Notes: a model not told the origin generated them from the sequence alone. A stretch of 64,000 nt of DNA from Verrucomicrobiota bacterium (GCA_016935555.1 JAFGQR010000106.1:57177-121176), one strand, 5' to 3'. Counted from the first letter of the stretch, positions 18,609 to 28,913 are shown. Numbers and translations: made by a program.

Positions 18609-19145
18609 TTACTGGACGGTTTTGCCTTCCTTGCGGATGACATGTTCGCCGACGTAGCGGACCCCCTTGCCTTTGTAGGGTTCGGGCGGGTAGAAACTGC
18701 GCAACTCCGCGGCAACACGCCCGACGAGTTGCCTGTCGGGACCTTCGACGGTGATCCGGGTATTGTCCTCGACCGTGACCTTGATGGTATCGGGGATGGG
18801 GTAGGTGATGGGGTGGGAGAAGCCGAGGTTCATGGTGACGGCTTTGCCTTGGACGGCGGCCTTGAAGCCGACACCCTGGATTTCGAGCTTTTTGACATAG
18901 CCGTCGCTGACGCCGCGGACCATGTTCTGGATGAGGGCCCGGCTCAGGCCATGGAGGGCCTTATGGCGGTTGGTGTTGCCGTCGCGGGACACGACCACGC
19001 GACCCTCGCCCAGCGCGGCGGCGGTGCCGGCGGGCAGGTTGAAATCGAGCTTGCCTTTGGGGCCTTCGACGGCCACGCGCTGCCCCTGGATGTTCACCTT
19101 GACTTTGGGGGGGATGGCGACGGGGAGGTTGCCGATTCGTGACAT
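18609..19145 (-). CDS. rplF: 50S ribosomal protein L6
   Basis: MSRIGNLPVAIPPKVKVNIQGQRVAVEGPKGKL…PEPYKGKGVRYVGE. Confidence 0.98.
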   Translation of the reverse strand: MSRIGNLPVAIPPKVKVNIQGQRVAVEGPKGKLDFNLPAGTAAALGEGRVVVSRDGNTNRHKALHGLSRALIQNMVRGVSDGYVKKLEIQGVGFKAAVQGKAVTMNLGFSHPITYPIPDTIKVTVEDNTRITVEGPDRQLVGRVAAELRSFYPPEPYKGKGVRYVGEHVIRKEGKTVQ

Positions 19146-19169
19146 AGGCGGTGGGGAGGGGGCTGAAGG

Positions 19170-19556
19170 TTACCAGACGTGGCAAAGAACTTCGCCGCCC
19201 AGGTTTTGTTTGCGGGCCTGCGAGGCGGTCATGACCCCCTGCGACGTGGACAGGATGGCGATGCCGAGACCGCCGCGGACGCGCGGGGCGTCGGTGGCGG
19301 CGACGTAATGCCGGAGGCCGGGCCGGCTGATACGGCGGAGGCCTTCGATGACGGCTCGTTGCCCGTCGTATTTGAGTTTGATTTTCAGGTTCTTCCTGGG
19401 CTGGTCCTCGGTTTCGATCTCGCCGAGGTAGCCTTCGGACTTCAGGATCTGGGCGATGCGCTCTTTGAGTCGCGAGTGGGGCACGACGACGGCGGGTTGG
19501 CGCGCCTTGAGGCCGTTGCGGATGCGGGTCAACAGGTCGGCGATGGGGTCGGTCAT
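19170..19556 (-). CDS. rpsH: 30S ribosomal protein S8
   Basis: MTDPIADLLTRIRNGLKARQPAVVVPHSRLKERIAQILKSEGYL…. Confidence 0.98.
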   Translation of the reverse strand: MTDPIADLLTRIRNGLKARQPAVVVPHSRLKERIAQILKSEGYLGEIETEDQPRKNLKIKLKYDGQRAVIEGLRRISRPGLRHYVAATDAPRVRGGLGIAILSTSQGVMTASQARKQNLGGEVLCHVW

Positions 19557-19560
19557 AGGC

Positions 19561-19830
19561 TTACCAGCTGGCTTTGGTGACTCCGGGAATCAGTCCCGCC
19601 AGCGCGTCTTCGCGGAAGGTGAGGCGGGAGCAGGCGAACTTGCGGATGTACGAGTGGCGGCGTCCGGTCTTGCGGCACCGGTTGACCACGCGCACCGGGC
19701 TCGCGTCGCGCGGCAGCTTGGCCAGCCCGGCGTAGTCCTTCTTCTTTTTCAGTTCGGCGCGCAGGGCCGCGTATTTCTTGACGGCGGCCATTTTGCGCTG
19801 GTTGCGTTGGATCCAAGACTTTTTGGCCAT
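19561..19830 (-). CDS. rpsN: 30S ribosomal protein S14
   Basis: [33 protein letters not shown]…[38 protein letters not shown]. Confidence 0.98.
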   Translation of the reverse strand: MAKKSWIQRNQRKMAAVKKYAALRAELKKKKDYAGLAKLPRDASPVRVVNRCRKTGRRHSYIRKFACSRLTFREDALAGLIPGVTKASW

Positions 19831-19833
19831 AGA

Positions 19834-20379
19834 TTACTTTCCTTCCGCGAAAGGGAATCCCATCAGTTTCAAAAGGTCCATCGCTTCCCCGTCGGTGGAG
19901 GCGCTGGTGACAAGCGTGATATCCATCCCTTGCTGCCGCTTGATCTTGTCCAGTTCGATCTCCGGGAAGACGGTCTGGTCGGTGATGCCCATCGAGTAAT
20001 TGCCGCGCCCGTCGAAGGACCGCGGGGACATGCCGCGGAAGTCGCGGATGCGGGGCAGGGCGGTGGCGATGAGGCGGTCGAAGAACTCGTACATGGCGTC
20101 CTGGCGGAGGGTGACGCGGCAGCCGATGGGCTGGTTCTGGCGGAGCTTGAAGTTGGCGACGCTTTTGCGGGAGAGGTTGACGACGGGCTTGCGGCCGGTG
20201 ATGATGGCGAGGTCCTTGGCGGCATCGTCGACGGCGCTTTTCTCGAGCGAGGCGCTGACGCCCATGTTGACGACGATCTTCTCGAGGCGCGGCACCTGGT
20301 GGGGGTTGGCGTAGCCGCGTTTCCGGAGCAGCGCCGGTTTGACTTCGTCGATGTATTTCTTGTAGAGCCTGCTGTTCAT
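19834..20379 (-). CDS. rplE: 50S ribosomal protein L5
   Basis: 'NPHQVPRLEKIVVNMGVSASLEKSAVDDAAKDLAIITGRKPVVNLSRKSVANFKLRQNQPIGCRVTLR'. Confidence 0.98.
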   Translation of the reverse strand: MNSRLYKKYIDEVKPALLRKRGYANPHQVPRLEKIVVNMGVSASLEKSAVDDAAKDLAIITGRKPVVNLSRKSVANFKLRQNQPIGCRVTLRQDAMYEFFDRLIATALPRIRDFRGMSPRSFDGRGNYSMGITDQTVFPEIELDKIKRQQGMDITLVTSASTDGEAMDLLKLMGFPFAEGK

Positions 20380-20392
20380 GGCTTGCGCTCCT

Positions 20393-20683
20393 TCACGCCT
20401 GGCCCGCGCCGGCGGCGGCCCCGCGTTTGGCGGCCCGCGCGTCGTAGTCGGCCTTGAGCATGACGTTGGAGATGTGGATGGTGCCTTCGCGTTCGATGAT
20501 GGCGCCCTGCTGTTGGGTTTCGACCGAGCGCCCTTTTTTCATGTGGCGTTTGATCATCTTGAGGCCTTCGACGATGACGCGCTGTTTGGCGGGCTGGACT
20601 TCGAGGATCTTGCCGTGCTTGCCCTTTTCGGTGCCGGCGATGACCACGACGTCGTCGCCCTTTTTGACATGGAAACGTTGCAT
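20393..20683 (-). CDS. rplX: 50S ribosomal protein L24
   Basis: MQRFHVKKGDDVVVIAGTEKGKHGKILEVQPAKQRVIVEGLKMIKRHMK. Confidence 0.97.
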   Translation of the reverse strand: MQRFHVKKGDDVVVIAGTEKGKHGKILEVQPAKQRVIVEGLKMIKRHMKKGRSVETQQQGAIIEREGTIHISNVMLKADYDARAAKRGAAAGAGQA

Positions 20684-20688
20684 GGGAC

Positions 20689-21054
20689 TCAGATGACTTC
20701 CGGGGCGAGGGAGATGATTTTCATGAATTTCTTCTCGCGCAATTCCCGCGCGACCGGTCCGAAGATGCGGGTGCCCTTGGGGTTGTGGTCGTCGTCGATG
20801 ATGACGACGGCATTGGAGTCAAAGCGCAGGGCCGAACCGTCGTTGCGGCGGATGGTGTTGCGGGTGCGCACCACGACGGCGGTGACGACGTCGCCTTTCT
20901 TGACGGTGCCGTCGGGGGTGGCTTCCTTGATGTGGGCTTTGATGATGTCGCCGATGCGGGCGTAGCGCTGGTTGCGTCCGAGGACGCCGATGGTCGCCGC
21001 CCGTTTGGCGCCGGTGTTGTCGGCCACATCGAGGATGGATCGAACCTGTAACAT
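20689..21054 (-). CDS. rplN: 50S ribosomal protein L14
   Basis: [45 protein letters not shown]. Confidence 0.98.
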   Translation of the reverse strand: MLQVRSILDVADNTGAKRAATIGVLGRNQRYARIGDIIKAHIKEATPDGTVKKGDVVTAVVVRTRNTIRRNDGSALRFDSNAVVIIDDDHNPKGTRIFGPVARELREKKFMKIISLAPEVI

Positions 21055-21066
21055 AACATGTCTTCC

Positions 21067-21363
21067 TTACTTGGCCGCGGCGACGTTCTCGGCGTTGCGG
21101 TCGATGATTTCCACCAGCCGCCACCGCTTCAGCTTGGAGAGGGGGCGGCTTTCGACAATGCGCACGCGATCGCCGGGTCTGGCTTCGCCTTTGTCGTCGT
21201 GCACATAGAACTTCTTGTAGGCGTTGACAACCTTGCGGAACCTCGGGTGGGCGAAGCGGCGGCGCACCTGGACCACAATGGTCTTGGGCATCTTGCTGGG
21301 AAGCACTTCGCCGATGCGCTCCTTGCGATGACCGCGGTCGGGATGGGGGGTGGATTCGGGCAT
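21067..21363 (-). CDS. rpsQ: 30S ribosomal protein S17
   Basis: 'GEVLPSKMPKTIVVQVRRRFAHPRFRKVVNAYKKFYVHDDKGEARPGDRVRIVESRPLSKLKRWRLVEII'. Confidence 0.97.
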   Translation of the reverse strand: MPESTPHPDRGHRKERIGEVLPSKMPKTIVVQVRRRFAHPRFRKVVNAYKKFYVHDDKGEARPGDRVRIVESRPLSKLKRWRLVEIIDRNAENVAAAK

Positions 21364-21373
21364 AAGCGGTGCC

Positions 21374-21580
21374 TCAGGCGGCTGAGTTGCGGTGTTTTGA
21401 AATTTGGGTTTCCACGCGGGCGATGTCCCGGCGCAGGATGCGCAGGCGGGCGGGTTTTTCCAGCTGGCTGCTGGCCTGCTGGAGCCGGAGATTGAACATC
21501 TCCTGCCTCAGATCCCGGCTTTTGGCCTGCAATTCGACCACGGTCATCTCCGACAGCAGTTTGCGTTCTTCGGGTTTCAT
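21374..21580 (-). CDS. rpmC: 50S ribosomal protein L29
   Basis: MKPEERKLLSEMTVVELQAKSRDLRQEMFNLRLQQASSQLEKPARLRILRRDIARVET. Confidence 0.95.
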   Translation of the reverse strand: MKPEERKLLSEMTVVELQAKSRDLRQEMFNLRLQQASSQLEKPARLRILRRDIARVETQISKHRNSAA

Positions 21581-21592
21581 GGGGGCGGGCGG

Positions 21593-22012
21593 TCAGGTGA
21601 TCTTATGACGGGAGATGAACCGGGTGCGGAGGGACAGTTTGGTGGCGGCGAGGCGCATGCATTCGCGGGCGCTGGCTTCGGGCACGCCATCGACCTCGAA
21701 CAGGATGGTGGCGGGCTTGACGACGGCCACCCAGCTTTCCAGGGGGCCTTTGCCTTTGCCCATGCGGGTTTCGAGGGGTTTCTTGGTGAACGATTTCTGC
21801 GGGAAAACCCGGATCCACATCTTGCCACGCCGCTTCATGTGGCGCGTGATCGCGACGCGGGCGGCTTCGATCTCCTTGGTGTCCATCCAGCCGCGCTCCA
21901 GGCACTGGAGGCCGTATTCGCCAAAGGCCACCGTGTTGCCGCGCGTGGCCGTGCCGGCGCGGCTTCCCCGCTGCATTTTTCGATACTTGACTCGTTCGGG
22001 CATCAACGGCAT
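21593..22012 (-). CDS. rplP: 50S ribosomal protein L16
   Basis: [71 protein letters not shown]. Confidence 0.98.
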   Translation of the reverse strand: MPLMPERVKYRKMQRGSRAGTATRGNTVAFGEYGLQCLERGWMDTKEIEAARVAITRHMKRRGKMWIRVFPQKSFTKKPLETRMGKGKGPLESWVAVVKPATILFEVDGVPEASARECMRLAATKLSLRTRFISRHKIT

Positions 22013-22027
22013 AGGGCATTCCTCCGG

Positions 22028-22699
22028 CTACACGGTGTTCAGGGTAATCGTCTCGGCCGGTTTGGCCTTTTCGGGTTTGGTGTCGCCTTTGCAGACCCAG
22101 CATTTCACGCCCAGTTTCCCGTAGAGGGTCCGCGCCTCGGCAAAACCGTAATCGATGTTTGCCCGCAGGGTGTGCAGCGGCACACGCCCCTGGTGGTACA
22201 TCTCCACCCGCGCCAGCTCCGCCCCTCCCAGGCGGCCTCCGCACCGGATCTTGATGCCTTCGGCGCCAAAATCCTTGGCGATCTGGATCGCCTTTTTCAT
22301 CGCGCGCCGGAACGACACCCGCCGTTCGAGCTGCAGGGCCACGTTTTCGGCGATGAGCTGCGCGTCAATTTCGGGATGCTTGATTTCCAGGATGTCGACG
22401 TAAATCTCCTTGCCGGTCATCTTGCTCAACTCTTCCTTGAGCCGGTCGATCTCGGCTCCCTTCCGGCCAATCACCACGCCGGGGCGCGCGGTCATGATCG
22501 TGATCCGGCAGCGGGTGGCCGCCCGTTCCACCAGGATCCGCGGCACGCTCGCGCTCTCCAGCTTCTTCTTGAGCAGCTCGCGAATCTCCCGGTCCTCGGC
22601 CAGCAGACGCCCGAAATCCTTCTTCTCCGCATACCATTTCGAGCGCCAGTCTCTGTTGACGGCGACGCGCAGGCCCACTGGATTGGTTTTTTGTCCCAT
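22028..22699 (-). CDS. rpsC: 30S ribosomal protein S3
   Basis: MGQKTNPVGLRVAVNRDWRSKWYAEKKDFGRLLAEDREIRELLKKKL…GVVIGRKGAEIDRLKEEL. Confidence 0.98.
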   Translation of the reverse strand: MGQKTNPVGLRVAVNRDWRSKWYAEKKDFGRLLAEDREIRELLKKKLESASVPRILVERAATRCRITIMTARPGVVIGRKGAEIDRLKEELSKMTGKEIYVDILEIKHPEIDAQLIAENVALQLERRVSFRRAMKKAIQIAKDFGAEGIKIRCGGRLGGAELARVEMYHQGRVPLHTLRANIDYGFAEARTLYGKLGVKCWVCKGDTKPEKAKPAETITLNTV

Positions 22700-22705
22700 A
22701 ACGCG

Positions 22706-23047
22706 TTAGTGTTGCGGCTTGTCGGAGACGACGATTTTGACGTGGCACCGCCGTTTGAGGATGGGGCCGGCGGAGCCGCGGGCTTTGGGGGTGAAGCGTT
22801 TGAGGGTCATGCCGGTTTGGGCGACGGCTTCGAGCACCACGAGGTCTTTGAGCTTGGCGGAGTGGTTGTTCTCCGCGTTGGCGATGGCGCTTTTGAGGGT
22901 TTTGACCACGTAGCGGGCGGATTTCCGGGGCACGGCGGTGAGGGCGGCCTGGGCGTGGGCGGCGGGGAGGCCCTGGATTTGGCGCACCACCTCGCGCACT
23001 TTCTGCGCGGACATGGGGATATTTTTGGTTATCGCTTGGGTCCTCAT
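22706..23047 (-). CDS. rplV: 50S ribosomal protein L22
   Basis: 'ITKNIPMSAQKVREVVRQIQGLPAAHAQAALTAVPRKSARYVVKTLKSAIANAENN'. Confidence 0.97.
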   Translation of the reverse strand: MRTQAITKNIPMSAQKVREVVRQIQGLPAAHAQAALTAVPRKSARYVVKTLKSAIANAENNHSAKLKDLVVLEAVAQTGMTLKRFTPKARGSAGPILKRRCHVKIVVSDKPQH

Positions 23048-23060
23048 GGGGGTGGCTGGG

Positions 23061-23342
23061 TTACTTGGCTTCAGCTTTGGCGGTGTGGGCGCCGTGCTTG
23101 CGGAAGGTGCGGGTGAGGGAGAACTCGCCGAGGCGGTGGCCGACCATATTCTCGGTGACGAACACCGGGTTGAAGACCTTGCCGTTGTGCACGTTGAATG
23201 TCAGGCCGACAAAATCCGGGGTGATCACCGAGCGGCGCGACCACGTCTTGATCGGCACCTTCGACTTAGTGTCCCTGGCTTTGATGATTTTCTCGAGCAG
23301 ATGACCGTCGACGAACGGCCCTTTTTTGATCGATCGTGCCAT
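23061..23342 (-). CDS. rpsS: 30S ribosomal protein S19
   Basis: [54 protein letters not shown]. Confidence 0.98.
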   Translation of the reverse strand: MARSIKKGPFVDGHLLEKIIKARDTKSKVPIKTWSRRSVITPDFVGLTFNVHNGKVFNPVFVTENMVGHRLGEFSLTRTFRKHGAHTAKAEAK

Positions 23343-23354
23343 AAATAGAAATGA

Positions 23355-24209
23355 TTATTTGAGTTTCATGGGGCGGCCGTCGCGCCGCACCACGATGAAC
23401 CGGTTCGAGTGTTTCCGGCGGACCCGCGTGCGGTAGCCTTTGGCCAGCACGCCCCATGGCGAGGTGAGCTGCTGCCAGCCGCCCCCGCCTTTGGACTTGC
23501 CGGCTCCGCCGCCGTTGGGATGGTCAACCGGGTTGCGGGCGACGCCGCGCGGGATCATGCGGATGCCGCGATGGCGCGACCGTCCGGCTTTGCCGAGGAT
23601 GATGTTTTCGTGTTCGATGTTGCCGACCTGGCCGACGGTGGCAAAGCATTGCTCGTGGATCTTGCGGATTTCGCCCGACGGCAGCCGGATTTGGGCATAG
23701 CCTTCGTCGCGCGACATGAGCGTGGCGGCGCTGCCGGCGCTGCGGACGATCTGGCCGCCGCGGCCCGGAGTCAGTTCGATGTTATGGATGGGCAGGCCGA
23801 CGGGGATGGCGCTGAGCGGCAGGCAATTGCCGACTTCCGGCGGTGCGGTGGCGCCGCTGTTGACCTTGGCCCCCACCTTCAGGCCGTGCGGCGCCACAAT
23901 GTAGCGTTTCTCGCCGTCGGCATATTGCAGCAGCGCCAGCCGCGCCGACCGCATCGGATCATACTCGATCGCAATGACCTTCGCCTCCACTCCGCGCTTG
24001 TTCCGCCGGAAATCCACATGGCGGATCTTCTGCTTGTGGCCGCCCCCGATGCCGCGAGCGGTGACGCGCCCGTAGGCGTTGCGGCCGCCGGTCTTCTTGC
24101 GGGTGAAGACGAGCTTCTTTTCGGGTTTCGGCTTGGTGAGATCCTCGAAGGACGCGACGGTGATGTAGCGTCGCGAGGGCGTGAGGGGTCGGAACGTTTT
24201 GACAGGCAT
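23355..24209 (-). CDS. rplB: 50S ribosomal protein L2
   Basis: MPVKTFRPLTPSRRYITVASFEDLTKPKPEKKLVFTRKKTGGRNAYGRVTARGIGGGHKQKIRHVDFRRNK. Confidence 0.98.
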   Translation of the reverse strand: MPVKTFRPLTPSRRYITVASFEDLTKPKPEKKLVFTRKKTGGRNAYGRVTARGIGGGHKQKIRHVDFRRNKRGVEAKVIAIEYDPMRSARLALLQYADGEKRYIVAPHGLKVGAKVNSGATAPPEVGNCLPLSAIPVGLPIHNIELTPGRGGQIVRSAGSAATLMSRDEGYAQIRLPSGEIRKIHEQCFATVGQVGNIEHENIILGKAGRSRHRGIRMIPRGVARNPVDHPNGGGAGKSKGGGGWQQLTSPWGVLAKGYRTRVRRKHSNRFIVVRRDGRPMKLK

Positions 24210-24221
24210 AACCGGAAGGGG

Positions 24222-24503
24222 TTAGGTGAGCACGATTCTGTCGCCTTTCTTGAGGGTCACCACGGCCTTTTTCCAGTTTGCCGACCGGCCCTGATCGGGG
24301 CGGCGCTGGCGGCGGACCTTGCCATGCATGTTCATGGTGTTGACGCGGGTGACCTTGACTTTGAAGATTTCCTCCACGGCGCGCTTGATTTCGAGCTTGT
24401 TCGCCCGGGTATCGGCCACGACCGTGTATTGGTTCAGAAGTTCGCCCTGCCGGGTCCCCTTCTCCGTCAGACGCGCCGTTTTGATGATTTCAAACACATT
24501 CAT
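24222..24503 (-). CDS. rplW: 50S ribosomal protein L23
   Basis: 'TARLTEKGTRQGELLNQYTVVADTRANKLEIKRAVEEIFKVKVTRVNTMNMHGKVRRQRRP'. Confidence 0.97.
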   Translation of the reverse strand: MNVFEIIKTARLTEKGTRQGELLNQYTVVADTRANKLEIKRAVEEIFKVKVTRVNTMNMHGKVRRQRRPDQGRSANWKKAVVTLKKGDRIVLT

Positions 24504-24507
24504 CGGA

Positions 24508-25131
24508 TCAGTCCTTCAATCGGGCTTCGAGTTTTTCGAATGCGGCGCGGGTGAACAGGAGTTTGTCGGGGCGCAGCACCTGGTAGGTGTTGAGGGCGTC
24601 GCTGGTGGTCAGCTCGACCGCGCCGACATTGCGGCTGGCCAACTGGAGATTGCGGTCGGGGTCGGCGGTCACGACCAGCGCGGAGCCGGTGCAGCCGATG
24701 TTTCTGAGCACGTCGAGGAACGCGCGGGTTTTGGGGCTGTCGAGTTTCAAGGCGTCGACCAGGATCACATCGCCGGCCTTCAGCCGCTCGGTCATGGCCT
24801 TGCGCAACGCCAGTTGGCGGGTCTTCCTGGTGGTCGTCTTGCCGAAATCGCGCGGCTTCGGCCCGAACACCACGCCTCCTCCCGCCCACAGCGGCGAACG
24901 AAACGAGCCGGCCCGAGCGCGTCCGGTGCCTTTCTGGCGCCAGGGTTTTTTGTTGGTGCCGGCCACTTCGCCCACGGTCTTGGTGCAGGCGGTGCCCATG
25001 CGCTGGTTGGCCTGGTAGGCGACCACGACGTCATGGACGGCCTGGGTGCCCTTGCCGCCCTCGACGAGCGGGAACTGCACGGTCCATTCGCCCTGGTCCC
25101 GGCCGGTGATGTCTTTGAGCGACAGCTTCAT
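24508..25131 (-). CDS. rplD: 50S ribosomal protein L4
   Basis: 'KPWRQKGTGRARAGSFRSPLWAGGGVVFGPKPRDF'. Confidence 0.97.
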   Translation of the reverse strand: MKLSLKDITGRDQGEWTVQFPLVEGGKGTQAVHDVVVAYQANQRMGTACTKTVGEVAGTNKKPWRQKGTGRARAGSFRSPLWAGGGVVFGPKPRDFGKTTTRKTRQLALRKAMTERLKAGDVILVDALKLDSPKTRAFLDVLRNIGCTGSALVVTADPDRNLQLASRNVGAVELTTSDALNTYQVLRPDKLLFTRAAFEKLEARLKD

Positions 25132-25140
25132 AGGGATACC

Positions 25141-25848
25141 TTACTTGGCCGGAGCGCCGGCTTTCTTGGCGCCTTTGCCTTTCTCGGGTTGTTTGGCAAC
25201 ACGTTTGACGGTGCCCTTGGGCATTTTCTTGGACTCGCGAAGGACCACGAAGTCGCCTTTGGCGCCCGGGATTGCGCCCTTGATCAACAGGACGTTGTCC
25301 CCGCTGCGAACCTGGATGACTTCAAGGTTTTGCACGGTGCGCCGCACCTGGCCCAGGTGGCCCGGCATTTTCATGCCGCGCTGGACGGTGCCCGGGAAGA
25401 GGCGGCACCCGATGGCGCCGGAACGCCGATGCCAGCCCTTGGCGCCGTGGGTGAGGTCGCCTCCGCCAAAGCGGTGGCGCCGGACGACGCCTTCAAAACC
25501 GTGGCCTTTGGTGACGCCGATCGCGTCCACGAAATCCCCGGCGGCGAACAGGTCGGGTCCGACCACGTCGCCCGGCTTGACGTCCTTGGAGAAGTTGCGG
25601 AACTCGGTGACGCGTCTGACGGGGAGGGCGTTGTGTTTTTTGAAATGGCCCAGCAACGGTTTGGGAACGCGCTGTTCCTTCTGGTCCATCAGGCCCAACT
25701 GCACCGCCCGGTAGCCGTCCCTCTCCATCGTCTTGCATTGGATGACGCGGTTGGGCCCGGCAAGAACCACGGTGACCGGGATGCAATTGCCGACGGCGTC
25801 ATAGACGCGCGTCTGGCCCAGCTTTTTTCCAAGAAGTCCGACGGGCAT
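25141..25848 (-). CDS. rplC: 50S ribosomal protein L3
   Basis: MPVGLLGKKLGQTRVYDAVGNCIPVTVVLAGPNRVIQ…MPGHLGQVRRTVQNLEVIQV. Confidence 0.97.
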   Translation of the reverse strand: MPVGLLGKKLGQTRVYDAVGNCIPVTVVLAGPNRVIQCKTMERDGYRAVQLGLMDQKEQRVPKPLLGHFKKHNALPVRRVTEFRNFSKDVKPGDVVGPDLFAAGDFVDAIGVTKGHGFEGVVRRHRFGGGDLTHGAKGWHRRSGAIGCRLFPGTVQRGMKMPGHLGQVRRTVQNLEVIQVRSGDNVLLIKGAIPGAKGDFVVLRESKKMPKGTVKRVAKQPEKGKGAKKAGAPAK

Positions 25849-25852
25849 ACGT

Positions 25853-26161
25853 TTAGATTTTGATGGTGATGTCCACGCCGGCGGGCAGGTTGAGCTTCTT
25901 GAGTTCGTCCACCGTGCGGGCGGTCGGCTCGATGATGTCGAGGAGGCGCTTGTGCGTGCGCTGCTCGAAGGTTTCCTGCGATTTCTTGTCCGCGTGGGGG
26001 GACCGCTGCATGGTGAAGCGCTCGATGCGGGTGGGCAGCGGGATCGGGCCGGCCACGCGCGCCCCGGTGCGTTTCACGGTTTCCACGATGTCGAGCACCG
26101 AGGCGTCGATGACCCGGTGGTCAAAGGCCTTCAGTCGTATGCGAATCCGTTGTCCAGCCAT
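25853..26161 (-). CDS. rpsJ: 30S ribosomal protein S10
   Basis: [66 protein letters not shown]; 102 aa from ATG at 26161 (track ORF starts too far upstream). Confidence 0.97.
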   Translation of the reverse strand: MAGQRIRIRLKAFDHRVIDASVLDIVETVKRTGARVAGPIPLPTRIERFTMQRSPHADKKSQETFEQRTHKRLLDIIEPTARTVDELKKLNLPAGVDITIKI

Positions 26162-26180
26162 AAAAAGAACAGGGTCAGGA

Positions 26181-28358
26181 TTAACAGCGGGCCGGTGGTT
26201 TCCCGGCCGATTCCACAATCGAAGCCGCAATGCCCGACGGCACCGGCTCAAAACACAGGGGTTCCATGGAATACGCCGCACGCCCCTTGGACAGGGAACG
26301 AATGGCGGTGGCGTATCCGAACATTTCCGAGAGGGGCACCTCGGCATTCAGGCTGGTGCCGCCGCTTTTGACCTCGATGCCGGTGATTTTGCCGCGGCGG
26401 CGGTTGAGGTCGCCCAGCAGGTCGCCCTGGTATTCGTCGGGCGTGGTCACCTCCACCTTCATGATGGGCTCAAGCAGCGTGGCACGGGCTTTCCTGGCGG
26501 CGTCTTTGAGCGCAAAAATCCCCGCCATCTTGAACGCCAGCTCGCTCGAATCCACCTCGTGAAACGTCCCGTCCACGATCTGCACCCTCACGTCGACCAT
26601 CGGGCAGTTGGCCAGCACCCCGCCGGCCAGCGCCTCCTCGATCCCGCGAATCGCCGCCGGGATGTATTCCTTGGGAATCGCCCCGCCCACGATCTCGCTC
26701 ACGATCTCGTTGCCCTTGCCGCGTTCGTTGGGGGCGATTTTCACCAGCACGTGCCCGTATTGGCCGCGGCCGCCGGTCTGACGCACGAACCTGCCTTCGC
26801 CCTCGGCCGGCTGGGCGATGGTCTCGCGGTAGGCAATCTGGGGCGCTCCGGCGTTGGCTCCGACTTTGAACTCGCGGAACAGGCGGTCCCGGATGATTTC
26901 GAGGTGCAACTCGCCCATGCCTGCGATGATGAGCTGGCCGGTTTCCTCGTGCGTGAAACACCGGAAGGTGGGGTCTTCCTCGGCCAGGCGCTGCAACCCC
27001 TCGCTCAGCCTCTCCCGGTCCGCCTTGGTCTTGGGCTCCACCGCCATCGAAATGACCGGCTCGGGAAACGTGGGCGGTTCCAGGACGAGTTCAAGGTCCT
27101 CGTCGCACAGGGTGTCGCCGGTCGTGATGTGTTTCAGACCGACCATCGCTGCGATCTCCCCCGCATACACCCGGTCCAACTCGAGACGCTTGTCGGCTTG
27201 CATCAGCATCACCCGGTTGACGCGCTCCCGGCGGCGGGTTCGCGGGTTGTAGATGATGTCGCCTTTTCTGAGCTGGCCGCTGTAGACCCGGAAGAACACC
27301 AGTTTGCCGACAAAGGGGTCGCTCCACAGCTTGAAGGCCAGGGCGCAAAACTTGCCGTGATCGTCGGACGGCACCGGGACCTTGACTTCCTTCGACCCGA
27401 GCGCATAGCCGACGGCGTCCGGCACATCCAGCGGTGAGGGGAGGTAGTCGATGACGGCGTCCATCAACGGTTGGACGCCGCGTTTCTTGAAGGCGGAGCC
27501 GCAAAGGACGGGCACGATGTCGAGGCGGCATGTCAGACGGCGGATGGCGGCTTTCAAGAGGGGCGCGTGCACCGGCCGGTTGTGGATGACCCGTTCGGCG
27601 ATCGCGTCGTCCTTGTTCGACACGGCGTCGATCAGCTCGAGCAGCGCCCGCTTGGCGCTGTCCCTGAGCCGGGCGGGAATCCGGGTCACCTCGTAGTTGA
27701 GCCCGGATTCATCCGTCGGATCATAAAAGATCGCCTGTTGGTTGATGACATCGATGACGCCTTCGAAATGGTCTTCTTTGCCGATCGGCAGGCAGACCGG
27801 GTAGGCATAAGCCCCCAGCTTCCTGCGCATCTCGTCGACGGCCTTCTCGAAATCCGCCCCGGTGCGGTCCATCTTGTTGACGAAGGCGATGCGGGGGACG
27901 CGGTATTTGGTGGCTTGGCGCCAGACGGTTTCGGACTGGGGCTGGACGCCGGCGACACCGCAGAAAACCGCGACGGCGCCGTCGAGCACGCGCATGGCAC
28001 GTTCGACTTCGGCGGTGAAATCCACATGGCCCGGGGTGTCAATGATGTTGATGCGGTGCTCCACGCCGGGGAACAGCTTGGCGCCGGGCTCGTTTTTCTG
28101 GGTCCAGTAACACGTGGTGGCGGCGGAGGTGATGGTGATGCCGCGTTCGCGTTCCTGTTCCATCCAGTCCGTGACGGTGTTGCCGTCATCGACATTGCCC
28201 ATGCGGTGGATCAGGCCCGCGTAGAAGAGGATCCGCTCGGTGGTCGTGGTTTTCCCCGCGTCGATGTGCGCCGCAATGCCGATATTGCGCGTCTGTTCGA
28301 GCGCATACCGCCGGTCGGGCGAGCTGACTGACCTGTTCACTTCCATTACCGGTTGCAT
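26181..28358 (-). CDS. fusA: Elongation factor G
   Basis: '[25 protein letters not shown]', '[18 protein letters not shown]', '[27 protein letters not shown]'; ATG 28358 preceded by GGAGA. Confidence 0.97.
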   Translation of the reverse strand: MQPVMEVNRSVSSPDRRYALEQTRNIGIAAHIDAGKTTTTERILFYAGLIHRMGNVDDGNTVTDWMEQERERGITITSAATTCYWTQKNEPGAKLFPGVEHRINIIDTPGHVDFTAEVERAMRVLDGAVAVFCGVAGVQPQSETVWRQATKYRVPRIAFVNKMDRTGADFEKAVDEMRRKLGAYAYPVCLPIGKEDHFEGVIDVINQQAIFYDPTDESGLNYEVTRIPARLRDSAKRALLELIDAVSNKDDAIAERVIHNRPVHAPLLKAAIRRLTCRLDIVPVLCGSAFKKRGVQPLMDAVIDYLPSPLDVPDAVGYALGSKEVKVPVPSDDHGKFCALAFKLWSDPFVGKLVFFRVYSGQLRKGDIIYNPRTRRRERVNRVMLMQADKRLELDRVYAGEIAAMVGLKHITTGDTLCDEDLELVLEPPTFPEPVISMAVEPKTKADRERLSEGLQRLAEEDPTFRCFTHEETGQLIIAGMGELHLEIIRDRLFREFKVGANAGAPQIAYRETIAQPAEGEGRFVRQTGGRGQYGHVLVKIAPNERGKGNEIVSEIVGGAIPKEYIPAAIRGIEEALAGGVLANCPMVDVRVQIVDGTFHEVDSSELAFKMAGIFALKDAARKARATLLEPIMKVEVTTPDEYQGDLLGDLNRRRGKITGIEVKSGGTSLNAEVPLSEMFGYATAIRSLSKGRAAYSMEPLCFEPVPSGIAASIVESAGKPPARC

Positions 28359-28370
28359 TGATCTCCAGCG

Positions 28371-28409
28371 ATAAGAAAACGCCCCGAGCAGGTGGTCCAC
28401 CGGGGCGTT
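28371..28409 (-). terminator. Putative intrinsic terminator/attenuator between rpsG and fusA
   Basis: On minus strand AACGCCCCG-N14-CGGGGCGTT followed by TTTCTTAT (arms 28401-28409 and 28378-28386). Confidence 0.6.
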
Positions 28410-28422
28410 GATCACGTTCCCA

Positions 28423-28896
28423 CTACCAGCGGAAATGGGCGAAGGCCTTGTTGGCCTGGGCCATGCGATGCACTTCATCGCGTTTGCGGATGGCGTTGCC
28501 CTGACCCTGGAAGGCTTCCAGGATTTCCGTGGCCAGCGCCTGTTTCATGGGCTGGCCCTTCCGTGCGTCGGCGATACCGACCAGCCAGCGCACCGCCAGC
28601 GAGGCTTGGCGGTCCGGAGGCACCTCGAGGGGCACCTGGTAGGTGGCCCCCCCGACGCGACGGGCTTTGGTTTCAATCCGCGGTTTCACGTTGTCCACGG
28701 CCCGCTGGAGGATCTCCAGGGGGTTGGACTGCGGGTTCTTCTCCACAATGGCATCCAGGGCGCCATACACAATGCGCTGCGCCGTGCTCTTCTTTCCCCA
28801 TTGCATCACCGTGTTGATCACCCGCGTCACCAAAGCACTGTGGAACTTCGGATCCTCGGGCAACGGCCGCTTCACGGATTGTCGTCGTCGAGCCAT
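28423..28896 (-). CDS. rpsG: 30S ribosomal protein S7
   Basis: MARRRQSVKRPLPEDPKFHSALVTRVINTVMQWGKKSTAQRIVYGALDAIVEK. Confidence 0.98.
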   Translation of the reverse strand: MARRRQSVKRPLPEDPKFHSALVTRVINTVMQWGKKSTAQRIVYGALDAIVEKNPQSNPLEILQRAVDNVKPRIETKARRVGGATYQVPLEVPPDRQASLAVRWLVGIADARKGQPMKQALATEILEAFQGQGNAIRKRDEVHRMAQANKAFAHFRW

Positions 28897-28913
28897 AAGT
28901 CATTCCCCGCCCA

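Noticed and set aside
26161-26347. Upstream extension of the S10 ORF ([11 protein letters not shown]…)
   Set aside because: Overlaps fusA coding region; canonical S10 begins at ATG 26161.
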